Positions 1-7,652 of a DNA stretch of 64,000 nt are shown piece after piece. The notes under the pieces are model-generated. The model did no database searches. It had not been told where the DNA came from and was given only the letters and a program-made list of their open reading frames with translations. The stretch's first letter is position 1, and each line of letters begins with the position of its first letter. This stretch comes from Lachnospiraceae bacterium (GTDB lineage Bacteria > Bacillota > Clostridia > Lachnospirales > Lachnospiraceae), in NCBI GenBank assembly GCA_025758065.1, contig CP107199.1, forward strand, positions 1,723,501 to 1,787,500. The letters are read 5' to 3'. Position numbers and translations under genes: made by a program.

Positions 1-256
1 GATTAAGTTTCATACGCTGTTTCAGATATCCTGGTTTTGAAATAGACACACCAGGATGAGCAAGTTTCATATAATTTCTCAGTTCCAATGCCAACGTCAG
101 CCCCTTTCTGTTTATCATCGTGAAAAGAAGATCCTGAAGAGGCATTTTTCGAATTCTGGTAAAATAATTTTTATTACCTGATCGGCAAAATGCCTTAAAT
201 TCATCAGAAGTCATTTTTTCTATATCCATGAATATACGTTTCTGAGAATGCTTCAT
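1..256 (-). CDS. IS4-type transposase, N-terminal part (runs off the window)
   Basis: An open frame enters from the left window edge and begins at ATG 256 on the minus strand, behind an AGGATG ribosome site. The 85 visible residues include the stretch KMPLQDLLFTMINRKGLTLA, which I associate with the N-terminal region of IS4-group DDE transposases common in Lachnospiraceae. The DDE catalytic residues lie outside the window, so intactness cannot be judged. Family placement rests on pattern recognition only. No terminal inverted repeat was identified with confidence upstream of the start. Confidence 0.6.
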   Translation of the reverse strand, partial: MKHSQKRIFMDIEKMTSDEFKAFCRSGNKNYFTRIRKMPLQDLLFTMINRKGLTLALELRNYMKLAHPGVSISKPGYLKQRMKLN

Positions 257-318
257 GCATAATCACATCCTTTTTTGAGCAGGTTCATGGCTTCTTTTTA
301 CAATATAAGCATATCAAA

Positions 319-367
319 AAAAGCAGAAGATATCTAATCCATTTCGGAATAAATATCTTCTGCTTTT
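319..367. terminator. Perfect 15-bp stem-loop, possible bidirectional terminator
   Basis: AAAAGCAGAAGATAT (319–333) pairs exactly with ATATCTTCTGCTTTT (353–367) around a 19-nt loop. T runs lie on both sides, so it could end transcription in either direction. It sits just upstream of the IS4-type transposase and may belong to that element. Confidence 0.5.
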
Positions 368-477
368 AAGTTAATGACATTGCGGAAAATCAAGGTTTTC
401 CGGGGTTTTCTTATACCTAAACGGACTAATATAGTTTGACCCCATTTGACCAAACGAGAGCCGTTTTCACCCAATTT

Positions 478-550
478 TTAGTGGTTAAAAATAGGACAAT
501 CGACAAAAATGGGGTTCCAAAACGGCCTTAGTGGTTAAAAAATAGGACAA
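478..550. repeat. Pair of 22/23-bp direct repeats in a gene-free stretch
   Basis: TTAGTGGTTAAAAATAGGAC occurs at 478–497, and again at 528–548 with one extra A in the A run. Arms GCCGTTTT (about 460–467) and AAACGGC (about 519–525) are also inverted around the first copy. No coding frame was found between 257 and 912; this repeat pair and three hairpins are all I see there. Confidence 0.6.
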
Positions 551-673
551 CCAGAGAGCAATTTCGGGGGTATTTTTGAGGGTGATTTTGGCACTCTCAG
601 ACACCTGATTTTTCGCTGGAGGGTTTGGCATAATCTGACCAAATCCGAACAATTAAATACGATTCTAATGCAG

Positions 674-704
674 GCACTCAGTAATAAATAACTGGGTGCT
701 TTTT
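674..704 (+). terminator. Rho-independent terminator
   Basis: GCACTCAGT (674–682) pairs with ACTGGGTGC (691–699), with one G·T pair and an 8-nt loop, followed by TTTTT. It ends any transcript coming from the left before the broken parA. Confidence 0.6.
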
Positions 705-723
705 GTCATGGCAAGGAGGAAAG

Positions 724-799
724 TGACTATCGTGCTTGCACGAATAGTCATTTGACGACCGCTGATCAGTGTGAGATGCTCGAAGGGTATCTCACACTG
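724..799. other. Two adjacent hairpins upstream of the parA remnant
   Basis: A hairpin with arms TGACTATCGTGC and GCACGAATAGTCA (one bulge) lies at about 724–750. A second has perfect 11-bp arms CAGTGTGAGAT (767–777) and ATCTCACACTG (789–799). They precede a partition gene remnant of an integrative element, so an origin-of-transfer or partition-site role is possible. That is inference; no nic-site consensus was recognised. Confidence 0.4.
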
Positions 800-912
800 A
801 ATTTCAGGGAAAAAGATTCCGACATTAGAAAGGGCCGTCACTTTATGATTTTGAAGTGGTGGCTTTTTCTATTTCCAGAAACAACAGTAACAATCAGAAA
901 TGAGGTGAAGTC

Positions 913-1206
913 ATGAACACGCAAATCATTGCCATTGCCAACCAGAAAGGCGGCGTTGGCAATGGCAATGACCTGTGCCAACTTGGGAATCGGGCTGGCG
1001 CAGGCCGGAAAGAAAGTCCTGTTGATCGACGGAGACCCGCAAGGCAGCCTGACGATCAGCTTGGGCAATCCCCAGCCGGACAAGCTGCCCCTTACGCTGT
1101 CGGACGCTATGGGGCGTAATTAGCGCAGAGGGAAAAAGTATTTTCGCCCATGACCCTGGCGGCAAGGTGGCAGAGGGGTATCGAAATCTGACGAAGGAGG
1201 TGTCTA
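913..1206 (+). pseudogene. parA: parA (ICE partition ATPase), frameshifted and internally deleted
   Basis: ParA is a Walker-type ATPase that segregates plasmids and some integrative elements. The start MNTQIIAIANQKGGVG is intact, but the Walker A site is broken at about 958: the Lys and Thr codons are replaced and the frame moves. The next frame gives TCANLGIGLAQAGKKVLLID and stops at 1123. A third frame (from about 1131) gives GKSIFAHDPGGKVAEGYRNL, which matches the C-terminal end of Tn1549-type ParA proteins. The middle of the protein, roughly 150 residues, is therefore missing. It is a decayed relic, useful mainly as evidence that a Tn1549-like element once stood here. Confidence 0.75.
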
Positions 1207-1210
1207 CATT

Positions 1211-1570
1211 AAGCATAACAATTTATCTGCTGGAACGAGAACCTTTAAGCCAGACACACATGGGGCTGAACTGGTTCCTGATATGAAAATTGTATCTGAA
1301 AACATTTTTATAAAGACAAAGGGAAATGCATTGACAAGTGAAGACTTTGCTGATTTCGTAAGAAAAAATGAAATTTGTGAGTTTTATATTGCTGGTGCAG
1401 ATGCTATCGCATGTGTAAAATCCACTTGCTACAATATGGCTAAGATGGGATATATCGTTCATGTTCTATCCGATTGTATCACAAGCTATGATAAAAGAAA
1501 AATAGACGAGATGCTTCAATACTATGAGAGTAAAGGGTGTATTGTTGAGAAACTGAACGAAGTTATGTAA
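1211..1570 (+). pseudogene. Isochorismatase-family cysteine hydrolase, N-terminally truncated
   Basis: The frame from 1211 reads KHNNLSAGTRTFKPDTHGAE and continues through the first ATG at 1283 to a stop at 1570. The second half has YIAGADAIACVKSTCYNMAK, the conserved nucleophile-cysteine loop of isochorismatase/nicotinamidase-fold hydrolases, followed by the usual GY.V.V.SD segment. Family members are about 180–200 residues; here only about 119 remain, and the N-terminal catalytic Asp region is absent. The break falls directly against the parA C-terminal remnant, so a deletion probably joined the two. A short protein starting at 1283 could still be made but should be inactive. Confidence 0.7.
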
Positions 1571-1700
1571 GGCTACCACGATAATGAGAAGGCAGATTCT
1601 AATTGGCAGAGTAGTTAGCAAAGCCAGCCGGGCCAGTCGACGGTAAAATGAACGGGCTGTGCCCGCCGTTAACAGTCCCGCCTGTCCTTTTCTGCACACC

Positions 1701-2267
1701 TTACTTTTTCAGCTTTAAGCCATCTCGGAATGCTTCGCCCACACGCTCGGTGACTTTATAATAGCCGTGGGTGTAGGGGTCAAATGCGATGGCGTGGACC
1801 TTAGACATATCAATTTTTCCATCCACCATAACGCTCTCATCGGCAGTGACATTGACCACCTTGCCGATGACGCCGCATCCGTATTCATTGTTCTGATACT
1901 CGATGAACCTGCACTCCAGGCAGATCGGGAACTCGTTGATGACAGGGGCATCTACAGTTTCTGCTTTGCTGGCGGTCAGACCGCTGCGGGCAAATTTATC
2001 GGCGACTTTATTGCCGGACTCTACGCCGAAATAGTCTGCTTCCACTATGTGGGCAGCATCGGCAATGCTGACGGTGAATGCTCCCCGTGCCTTGATGTTC
2101 TGTACGGTCTTGTGTGTCTCGGTGAGGTTCAGAACAACGGAGTCCCGCTCCTGCATGGTGCCCCATGCGGCGTTCATGACATTGACGCTGCCGTCTTCGT
2201 TGTAAGTTGCAACCATCAGAACCGGCATGGGGAAAATGCCTTCGGTAATTTTCAGTTTTGTTCTCAT
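1701..2267 (-). CDS. Flavin reductase-like FMN-binding protein
   Basis: The 188-residue protein begins MRTKLKITEGIFPMPVLMVA and contains VMNAAWGTMQERDSVVLNL and the central ESGNKVADKFARSGL, typical of the flavin reductase-like (DIM6/NTAB, flavoredoxin) split-barrel family. These proteins bind FMN as dimers in the cytoplasm and transfer electrons from NAD(P)H or another donor. The start follows an AAGGAGGAG ribosome site. It is divergent from an HxlR regulator at 2387, the usual arrangement of a redox-sensed reductase with its repressor. The physiological substrate cannot be read from sequence. Confidence 0.85.
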   Translation of the reverse strand: MRTKLKITEGIFPMPVLMVATYNEDGSVNVMNAAWGTMQERDSVVLNLTETHKTVQNIKARGAFTVSIADAAHIVEADYFGVESGNKVADKFARSGLTASKAETVDAPVINEFPICLECRFIEYQNNEYGCGVIGKVVNVTADESVMVDGKIDMSKVHAIAFDPYTHGYYKVTERVGEAFRDGLKLKK

Positions 2268-2290
2268 GATAACTCCTCCTTGTGATCATA

Positions 2291-2370
2291 TTGACAGGAC
2301 TGTTCATCCTGCTTATAATTATATCCACACAAATTGTAAATTCAAGTACTGATAATTATGAAAGGTACTA
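2291..2370 (+). promoter_or_regulatory. hxlR promoter with GTAC-type operator repeats
   Basis: TTGACA (2291–2296) and TATAAT (2314–2319) are separated by 17 bp, a near-perfect vegetative promoter firing toward 2387. Downstream, TTCAAGTAC (2341–2349) and GGTACTA (about 2364–2370) are spaced like an operator. The same 9-mer TTCAAGTAC occurs at the second HxlR/flavin-reductase locus (12140–12148, opposite strand). Confidence 0.65.
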
Positions 2371-2386
2371 TCTTAGGAGAAAGTGA

Positions 2387-2725
2387 ATGATACAGAACTA
2401 TATTGAGAACGCCAATTTCGAAGATACCGGCTTTGCCTACACGTTGTCGCTGATCTCCGGCAAGCATAAGATGGTCATTCTTTACTGCCTGATGGAGTTT
2501 GAGACGGTGCGATTCAATGAGTTGAAACGGTATCTGAAAACCATTTCCGACAAAACTCTCAGCACGAATCTCAAAGAGCTGGAAGCGGATAAACTGATCG
2601 TCCGCACCGAGTATCCGCAGATCCCGCCGAAGGTGGAATATACGCTTTCGGAACGAGGAAAAACGCTGATGACTGTGCTGGATCAGCTCTGTGTCTGGGG
2701 CGAGGAGAATCGACTGACAGAGTGA
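2387..2725 (+). CDS. HxlR-family winged-helix regulator
   Basis: The 112-residue protein has the HxlR core, with LISGKHKMVILYCLMEFETV for helix 1, SDKTLSTNLKELEADKLIVR for the recognition helix, and a PPKVEYTLSERG wing. Members often sense electrophiles or oxidants through Cys; here Cys residues are at about 37 (YCLM) and 105 (LCVW), but the typical N-terminal sensor Cys is not evident. The start follows TTAGGAGAAAG. It probably represses itself and the divergent flavin reductase through the GTAC repeats in the shared intergenic region. Confidence 0.85.
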   Translation: MIQNYIENANFEDTGFAYTLSLISGKHKMVILYCLMEFETVRFNELKRYLKTISDKTLSTNLKELEADKLIVRTEYPQIPPKVEYTLSERGKTLMTVLDQLCVWGEENRLTE

Positions 2726-2770
2726 CAACTTCCAGATTGTATAATTTTAAAATTTGAAAAAGGAGGAATC

Positions 2771-2800
2771 GTGTACGATTCTTTAGGTATTTATCTATGA
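2771..2800 (+). CDS. Nine-codon upstream ORF coupled to the next gene
   Basis: A GTG at 2771 sits behind a strong AAAGGAGGAATC ribosome site and encodes MYDSLGIYL. It stops at TGA 2798–2800, overlapping the ATG at 2797 of the pyridoxamine-oxidase-like gene as ATGA. The following gene has no other good ribosome site, so re-initiation from this small ORF is plausible. It may instead be the residue of an older start. Confidence 0.4.
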   Translation: MYDSLGIYL

Positions 2801-3273
2801 GAAGAAAAGATCGAGAAGTAACAAATATTATTGAAATTCTGCAGATTATTGAAAAAGCGAAAGTCCTGCATCTTGCTTTGTTTGATGCTGATTATCCCTA
2901 CATCGTTCCACTTCACTACGGATACGAATATACAGAGGGTATCTTGATTTTCTACATGCACTGCGCAAAAGAAGGGCATAAGCTGGATCTGATCAGAAGT
3001 AATCCAAATGTGTGCATTGAGGTAGAATGTGATGTTGAGCTTATATCCGGCGGAGATGTAGCTTGCAAATACGGAGCATCATTTGCATCTGTGATTGGGC
3101 GTGGCCGTGCAGAATTAACAGAGGATGTGCAGGAGAAAATACGAGGCCTTTCGCTCTTTATGAAAAATCAGACAGGTCGTGAATTCAATATCAATGAAGA
3201 GATGGCATCGACAGTAGAGGTCATCAAAGTTGTTATATCAGAGTTCACAGCCAAATCAAGACCAAAAGCTTAA
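2797..3273 (+). CDS. Pyridoxamine 5'-phosphate oxidase-like (NimA-related) flavoprotein
   Basis: The 158-residue protein starts MRRKDREVTNIIEILQIIEK, the standard beginning of the small FMN-binding PNPOx-like family that includes nitroimidazole reductases. The split-barrel FMN-binding segment PYIVPLHYGYEYTEGILIFY is followed by MHCAKEGHKLDLIRSNPNVC, which carries the conserved HC..GHK-type phosphate-binding region. Cytoplasmic reduction of a small molecule is expected, but the substrate is unknown and nim activity cannot be claimed. It follows hxlR by 71 bp and could share its transcript. Confidence 0.85.
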   Translation: MRRKDREVTNIIEILQIIEKAKVLHLALFDADYPYIVPLHYGYEYTEGILIFYMHCAKEGHKLDLIRSNPNVCIEVECDVELISGGDVACKYGASFASVIGRGRAELTEDVQEKIRGLSLFMKNQTGREFNINEEMASTVEVIKVVISEFTAKSRPKA

Positions 3274-3388
3274 CAGCATGAGCTTTACGTTTATGCTGAT
3301 TATATGAATTGTACTGATCGGTGCAGGTACGCTGATAATGGTACTATGAGATAAATCGGGAAGTTGGAAGAATAAAAAGGATGAAGAA

Positions 3389-4297
3389 ATGACGGTTCAA
3401 CAATTAAAATATATTTTGAAGGTAGCAGAAGTTGGCTCTATTACCGAAGCGGCAAAACTGCTTTTTATATCACAGCCAAGTATGTCCAATTCCATCAAAG
3501 AAACGGAAAAAGAGGCTGGTATCACCATTTTTCTCCGCAGTAGAACCGGAATTACTCTGACAAAAGATGGTGCTGAATTTCTCGGTTATGCTCGTCAGGT
3601 GATACAGCAGATGGAACTGCTGGAGGATCGGTATGTTACAAATCTTCCGGGGAAAGTGACATTTGGAGTATCTTCTCAGCACTATACTTTTACGGAAAAC
3701 GCTTTTGTGGAGTTAGTTAAGCGTTTTGGACAAGAACGATACGCTTTTTATTATAATGAAACCGGAACACATCAGATATTGGATGATGTGAAAAATCGTG
3801 TCTGTGATTTAGGTATTCTTTATTTATCGCATGAAAACGAAGTCATCATGCGGAAAGTGATAGAGGAAAACCATCTGGTGTTTACCGAGCTATTTTCAGC
3901 AAAGCCTCATGTTTTTTTGCAAAAAGATCACCCATTGGCATCGAAAAAAGTAGTTTTCATCCATGACCTTGCACCTTATCCGCGGCTAAACTTTGTACAG
4001 GGAGAGTATGAATCTGTCTATTTTTCAGAGGAACTATTCAGCTCCATCCCGGTGGATAAGGAAATTCGGGTCAATGACAGAGGGGCTATTGTCAACTTCA
4101 TGCTCGGACTGAATGCCTATACTATTTCAAGTGGCATTTTCCCGAAATATTTGAACGGAGAAAATATCATCTCCGTTCCGCTTGCAGAAAATGAAACAAT
4201 GCATATTGGATATGTGTTGAATGAAAATCAGGAATTGAGTGAACTTGGAAAAAGCTATCTGGAAGAATTACGGAAATATGCCCCAGCCAATCCATAG
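3389..4297 (+). CDS. LysR-family transcriptional regulator
   Basis: At 302 residues it has normal LysR length. Residues 1–60 form the winged helix-turn-helix (QLKYILKVAEVGSITEAAKL, then SQPSMSNSIKETEKEAGITI); residues 90–295 are the effector-binding domain. The start follows AAAGGATGAAG. The LysE-type exporter lies 89 bp downstream on the same strand, so this protein most likely controls export of that transporter's substrate, as ArgP/LysG do for lysE. The inducer is not deducible. Confidence 0.85.
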   Translation: MTVQQLKYILKVAEVGSITEAAKLLFISQPSMSNSIKETEKEAGITIFLRSRTGITLTKDGAEFLGYARQVIQQMELLEDRYVTNLPGKVTFGVSSQHYTFTENAFVELVKRFGQERYAFYYNETGTHQILDDVKNRVCDLGILYLSHENEVIMRKVIEENHLVFTELFSAKPHVFLQKDHPLASKKVVFIHDLAPYPRLNFVQGEYESVYFSEELFSSIPVDKEIRVNDRGAIVNFMLGLNAYTISSGIFPKYLNGENIISVPLAENETMHIGYVLNENQELSELGKSYLEELRKYAPANP

Positions 4298-4386
4298 CTA
4301 TAGGCTATGAATAATCATATAAAATAGGTGTTATGTATGTATCGCTGTTTGCTGATATAATAACAGTAGAAAGGTGGTTGATTATT

Positions 4387-4971
4387 ATGCCTATAGCGGT
4401 ACTGAGCAATTTTCTCATTTATTGTGTTGCAAATGCCTTTACTCCGGGACCGGGAAATATTCTGGCATTAAATACCGTAACAAACTATGGATATAAAAAA
4501 GGAAAGCCGCTGTTCTTTGGAATTTTTGCAGGCTACTATGTAGTACAAATCATATGCGCAATTTTCGTATATGGGGTTAATTCTTTGCTTCCAAATGTAA
4601 TGGAAGTGATGAAGTACATCGGAGCAGCCTATATACTGTGGCTTTCGATTCATATTGCTTTCAGTAAGAAGACCTCAGAAAACACAGAGCAATCCGCATC
4701 GTTTCTGAAAGGCTTCATGCTGCAATTTGTCAATGTGAAGATTTATATGTTCGGAGTTACCGCACTAACGGGTTATGTTGTAGGATATATGTCCTCTTTT
4801 CCAGCTTTGCTGTTTTTTGAGCTGGTTATTGCAACAATCGGAACGATCGCAACCTGTACTTGGATTGGCTTGGGTGTACTGATTCAGAAGTTTTATCTGC
4901 GGCATTTCCGTGTTATTAACATTATCCTTGCACTAACATTACTGGAGTGTATTTGGGGAATGTTAAGATAA
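4387..4971 (+). CDS. LysE/RhtB-family amino-acid exporter
   Basis: Six hydrophobic segments and the N-terminal motif NAFTPGPGNILALNTVTNYG mark a LysE/RhtB exporter of the cytoplasmic membrane, a family that expels amino acids or their derivatives by proton exchange. I take ATG 4387 as the start because AAAGGTGG lies 10 bp upstream; an earlier in-frame ATG (4333) would add 18 residues unlike the family and has no ribosome site. The 194-residue length is typical (about 200). It is probably controlled by the LysR protein just upstream. Confidence 0.85.
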   Translation: MPIAVLSNFLIYCVANAFTPGPGNILALNTVTNYGYKKGKPLFFGIFAGYYVVQIICAIFVYGVNSLLPNVMEVMKYIGAAYILWLSIHIAFSKKTSENTEQSASFLKGFMLQFVNVKIYMFGVTALTGYVVGYMSSFPALLFFELVIATIGTIATCTWIGLGVLIQKFYLRHFRVINIILALTLLECIWGMLR

Positions 4972-5015
4972 TTGTTGCTTTGAGAGCAATTTTAATTAAC
5001 AATCGGAATTTTTCA

Positions 5016-6038
5016 TTACAGTGTTTTGCTAAAGGAATCCGATGGAGCTATACCCTGGATTTTTCTGTATTCTCTGGGTGATATTTTGACGATAGACTGA
5101 AAAGCGCTTGAAAATTTTCCCTGGGTTTGGTAGCCTACCTGGGAAGCAATATCCGCGATAGTGTCATTTGTTTCCCGTAATAATTTCATAGCCTGACGCA
5201 CTCGAAATTCCTTCATATAGGTGGCGATAGGCTGACCGTAGACTGCCTTGAATATCTCCTTTAGAGTGGAGGTATTTATCAAATACTGTTTGGAAAGTTC
5301 TGCAATCGTAAATCGTTGATTCAAGTGCTCTGTCAACTGTTGATGAATTTCTTTGATCAATTCGGTTTGCTGGGAGAAGTATTGAGTCAATTCTTTATGC
5401 TCCGATTTCATGTTGCTTAAATAAATCAAAATTTCCAGCACCTTCAATTTCAAGAGGGAAATTCGAACGGATACAGGAGTAGAAAAGAGTGGGGCAAAAA
5501 TGTGCTCTAAATCGGAACAGGACGGGATTGCGGATGGCTTTCCGGAGCAAAATCGATTCTGTAACTGGTCTGCTTCCACACTGGCATTCTTTAAAACTTC
5601 CGGGCAAATGGAAGAGAGCTGTTTCAGATCCACGGAAATGGATATTCCCTCTGAATATCCTAGGGGAAACATCATGGCGGAATCCGCGCAGCAGGCCATA
5701 CTGTGTGCTGTCACATCACCTGTACCTAAATAGACGGCAGTACCGCCTTGCATATTCCAACCTACGCGACCACTGCGACAATAGTAAATTTCTAAAACAG
5801 AATCCGAAGCATCATGCCGAAACTTGACCTCTGAAGCAAGAAAAACATTGAAGGATACCTCTATTCCAGGAAAAGTTTCATATGCCTCCATACACCCTTT
5901 TCCAGCGGTAACCGCTCGAAACTGTTCTCCAAAGAGTGTGGTACCCGTTCCACCAGCCCGGCAATGCTTCAAGGCGAGGGTGCCGTTTGGGATCTTTTGA
6001 AGTTTTTGAGCGATAACTTTGGATTCTTCTTTTTTCAT
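5016..6038 (-). CDS. AraC-family transcriptional regulator
   Basis: About 340 residues: an N-terminal sensing region (about 30–180, including LEIYYCRSGRVGWNMQGG) and a C-terminal AraC DNA-binding pair of helix-turn-helices (FTIAELSKQYLINTSTLKEI and DTIADIASQVGYQTQGKFSS). I chose ATG 6038 because it overlaps the stop of the upstream arsR-like gene as ATGA, indicating translational coupling. A further upstream ATG at 6092 lies inside the arsR-like gene. It is the third gene of a minus-strand operon with the CGGC and ArsR proteins. It resembles Lachnospiraceae AraC proteins of siderophore or heme type, but the ligand is unknown. Confidence 0.8.
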   Translation of the reverse strand: MKKEESKVIAQKLQKIPNGTLALKHCRAGGTGTTLFGEQFRAVTAGKGCMEAYETFPGIEVSFNVFLASEVKFRHDASDSVLEIYYCRSGRVGWNMQGGTAVYLGTGDVTAHSMACCADSAMMFPLGYSEGISISVDLKQLSSICPEVLKNASVEADQLQNRFCSGKPSAIPSCSDLEHIFAPLFSTPVSVRISLLKLKVLEILIYLSNMKSEHKELTQYFSQQTELIKEIHQQLTEHLNQRFTIAELSKQYLINTSTLKEIFKAVYGQPIATYMKEFRVRQAMKLLRETNDTIADIASQVGYQTQGKFSSAFQSIVKISPREYRKIQGIAPSDSFSKTL

Positions 6039-6421
6039 GGCGTTCCTTTTTGTTTTTCTACTTGCGATGGACAGGCGATTTTTACAAGCCACTCAATCAT
6101 GCGATGGAAATTTCGGGCCTGCTCGGTATCAGCCGCTTTATAATAGACCTCTTTTCCGTCCCGGCGGCTAACGATCAGACCCGCTGATTTCAACTGCTTG
6201 AGATGGTGAGAAATTGCAGGACTGCTCATATTTACCATGGCTGAAAGATTGATAACACATTCCTCACAGTGGCAAAGCAACCAAAAAATGCGAATACGGC
6301 TGCCATCCCCCAGCTGCTTGAAAATATCAGCTACGGTTTGAAAGTTTTCTACGCTGGGCATATATTCCAGTTCATGCTCGATAGTTTGTCCGTGGTCGTG
6401 GGGTAAGTGGTTCTGAATCAT
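6035..6421 (-). CDS. ArsR-family winged-helix repressor
   Basis: The 128-residue protein has the ArsR fold: FKQLGDGSRIRIFWLLCHCE (helices 1–2, with C.CEEC cysteines that could bind metal or metalloid), MVNMSSPAISHHLKQLKSAG (recognition helix) and SRRDGKEVYYK (wing). The CHCEEC cluster near helix 3 matches the position used for As(III)/Cd(II)/Pb(II) sensing in ArsR/CadC relatives. Its N-terminus is His-rich (NHLPHDHGQTIEHE). It lies 53 bp after the CGGC gene and overlaps the AraC gene by 4 bp. Confidence 0.85.
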   Translation of the reverse strand: MIQNHLPHDHGQTIEHELEYMPSVENFQTVADIFKQLGDGSRIRIFWLLCHCEECVINLSAMVNMSSPAISHHLKQLKSAGLIVSRRDGKEVYYKAADTEQARNFHRMIEWLVKIACPSQVEKQKGTP

Positions 6422-6474
6422 TTAGCACTCCTCCTTGAAGTCTATCTTATCATAGACCGGAGAGAAAAGAAACT

Positions 6475-6837
6475 TTACTTTTGAGATGTTTCTGGTTCAG
6501 GGCCAGCGTCATGGGTGTAATCCAAGATACGGACACCATCGCCTACCTCTTTCTGCACCAGCTCCCGCATACGCTTAGCAAAAGGACAGGGGTAACCAAT
6601 GGGAGTCCCTTTGCTGATGCAAGAAGCAAAAGCAATGGTGTCAGCGTCCTGTTCTACCAGAGAACGGGCCCGCAGCACCGCTTTTTTTCCGGGGCAGCCA
6701 CCGCAGTTGATGAAGCCCACTAACTGAATATCATCCTCTCCCATAAAAGCGCCTTTTCTCTCTCGGATTGTCCGAAAATCCCGGCTTCCGGGGCAGTAAT
6801 CCTCTGTCTGCATACAACGAATAATGCCAAGTTTCAT
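6475..6837 (-). CDS. CGGC-domain protein
   Basis: A 120-residue protein with VGFINCGGCPGKKAVLRARS (about residues 39–58), the CGGC motif that names this small family, plus further cysteines (CMQTEDYC near the start; SCISKGTPIGYPCPF at about 93–107). The Cys pattern suggests binding of a metal or Fe–S cluster; no enzymatic role is established to my knowledge. It leads the minus-strand operon with the ArsR and AraC regulators, so its level is probably governed by them. The start follows AAGGAGGAAAC. Confidence 0.75.
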   Translation of the reverse strand: MKLGIIRCMQTEDYCPGSRDFRTIRERKGAFMGEDDIQLVGFINCGGCPGKKAVLRARSLVEQDADTIAFASCISKGTPIGYPCPFAKRMRELVQKEVGDGVRILDYTHDAGPEPETSQK

Positions 6838-6897
6838 ATTAGTTTCCTCCTTAATTTAGGGCCTGGCATTCAGATTTGGCCGATCCATTGTCTATTA

Positions 6898-6963
6898 TTA
6901 TGTAACCAGCTTTTCCAACAGCTGGATGGAAATGTCCTCGCAGTAGCGATCCTCTTTAATCAT
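6898..6963 (-). pseudogene. Short remnant resembling a CsoR-type protein
   Basis: A 21-codon frame reads MIKEDRYCEDISIQLLEKLV and stops. The segment EDRYCEDI is reminiscent of the Cys-containing helix of CsoR/RcnR copper/nickel regulators, but a whole gene is absent and a stop codon directly precedes the ATG. It may be chance. Apart from this, the stretch 6838–7081 holds nothing I recognise. Confidence 0.25.
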
Positions 6964-7081
6964 TCACAAAATATGGGGTATAGGTCTCTCCGGTTCTCAG
7001 TATAGCCCCGCAAGAAGGTTCTGTATTTCCCGTTTAGAAGAATTTTTGTCCCAAATGTAAGAGTTTCTGAAAATCAATCCG

Positions 7082-7525
7082 TCATAAACGCTGCAAGAGC
7101 GTCCCTTCTAACTTCATGTGATATTGTTCCAGTACATCTTTCAGTGTAATTTCTTGCATTCTTTGTTCCGCTGTTTTTTGAATGTCCAAGTAAAAATCCC
7201 GCAGCACCAGTTGGATATTTACACCCACGCCACAAGCGGGGTTGGTGTGGATGTCCTGATGGAGCAGGGGCTTGTTGCCCTCTACGGCCCGATAGGCATC
7301 CAGCAGAGTGATTTTCTCCGGCTCACGAGCCAGAGCGGGTCGGGGATGTCCCTTCACGCTGACCAGCAGTCCTCCCTTCCGCAAGGCGGACATGAGCTGG
7401 CGCACATAGGCAGGATTCGTCTGAACGCTCTCTGCCAGCTTGTTACTGGTCAGGTCGCAGTCTGGGTACAGAGCGATAAAAGCCAGAATATGAACAGCAT
7501 CGCTAAGGCGGGTTGGATATTTCAT
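7082..7525 (-). CDS. Rrf2-family transcriptional regulator
   Basis: The 147-residue protein begins MKYPTRLSDAVHILAFIALY and has an Rrf2 winged helix (SNKLAESVQTNPAYVRQLMS; LRKGGLLVSVKG) and dimerisation helix. IscR/NsrR-type members hold an Fe–S cluster with three Cys; here only one Cys (NPACGVGVN, about residue 98) lies in the cluster loop, so cluster binding is doubtful and another signal is likely. It is divergent from the sirtuin operon with 127 bp between, and 12-bp inverted repeats in that gap look like its operators. Confidence 0.85.
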   Translation of the reverse strand: MKYPTRLSDAVHILAFIALYPDCDLTSNKLAESVQTNPAYVRQLMSALRKGGLLVSVKGHPRPALAREPEKITLLDAYRAVEGNKPLLHQDIHTNPACGVGVNIQLVLRDFYLDIQKTAEQRMQEITLKDVLEQYHMKLEGTLLQRL

Positions 7526-7551
7526 GGACGGATCTCCTTTTTTGCTTTGAT

Positions 7552-7628
7552 GTTATTTTTATTATAACAGCATATTGACAGCGATGCAAGAGGATGCTAA
7601 GATGATTTGAAGTAAGAATAAAAATAAC
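7552..7628. promoter_or_regulatory. Divergent promoters and 12-bp inverted operator pair (Rrf2/sirtuin)
   Basis: GTTATTTTTATT (7552–7563) is an exact reverse complement of AATAAAAATAAC (7617–7628). Between them lies a plus-strand promoter, TTGACA (7575–7580), 17 bp, TAAGAT (7598–7603). On the minus strand TATAAT (7566–7561) with CTTGCA (7590–7585) fits an rrf2 promoter. One arm overlaps the minus -10 region; the other lies just after the plus start site. Placement suits repression of both genes by the Rrf2 protein. Confidence 0.6.
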
Positions 7629-7652
7629 ACCAACTCGAAAGGAATGGTGAAA

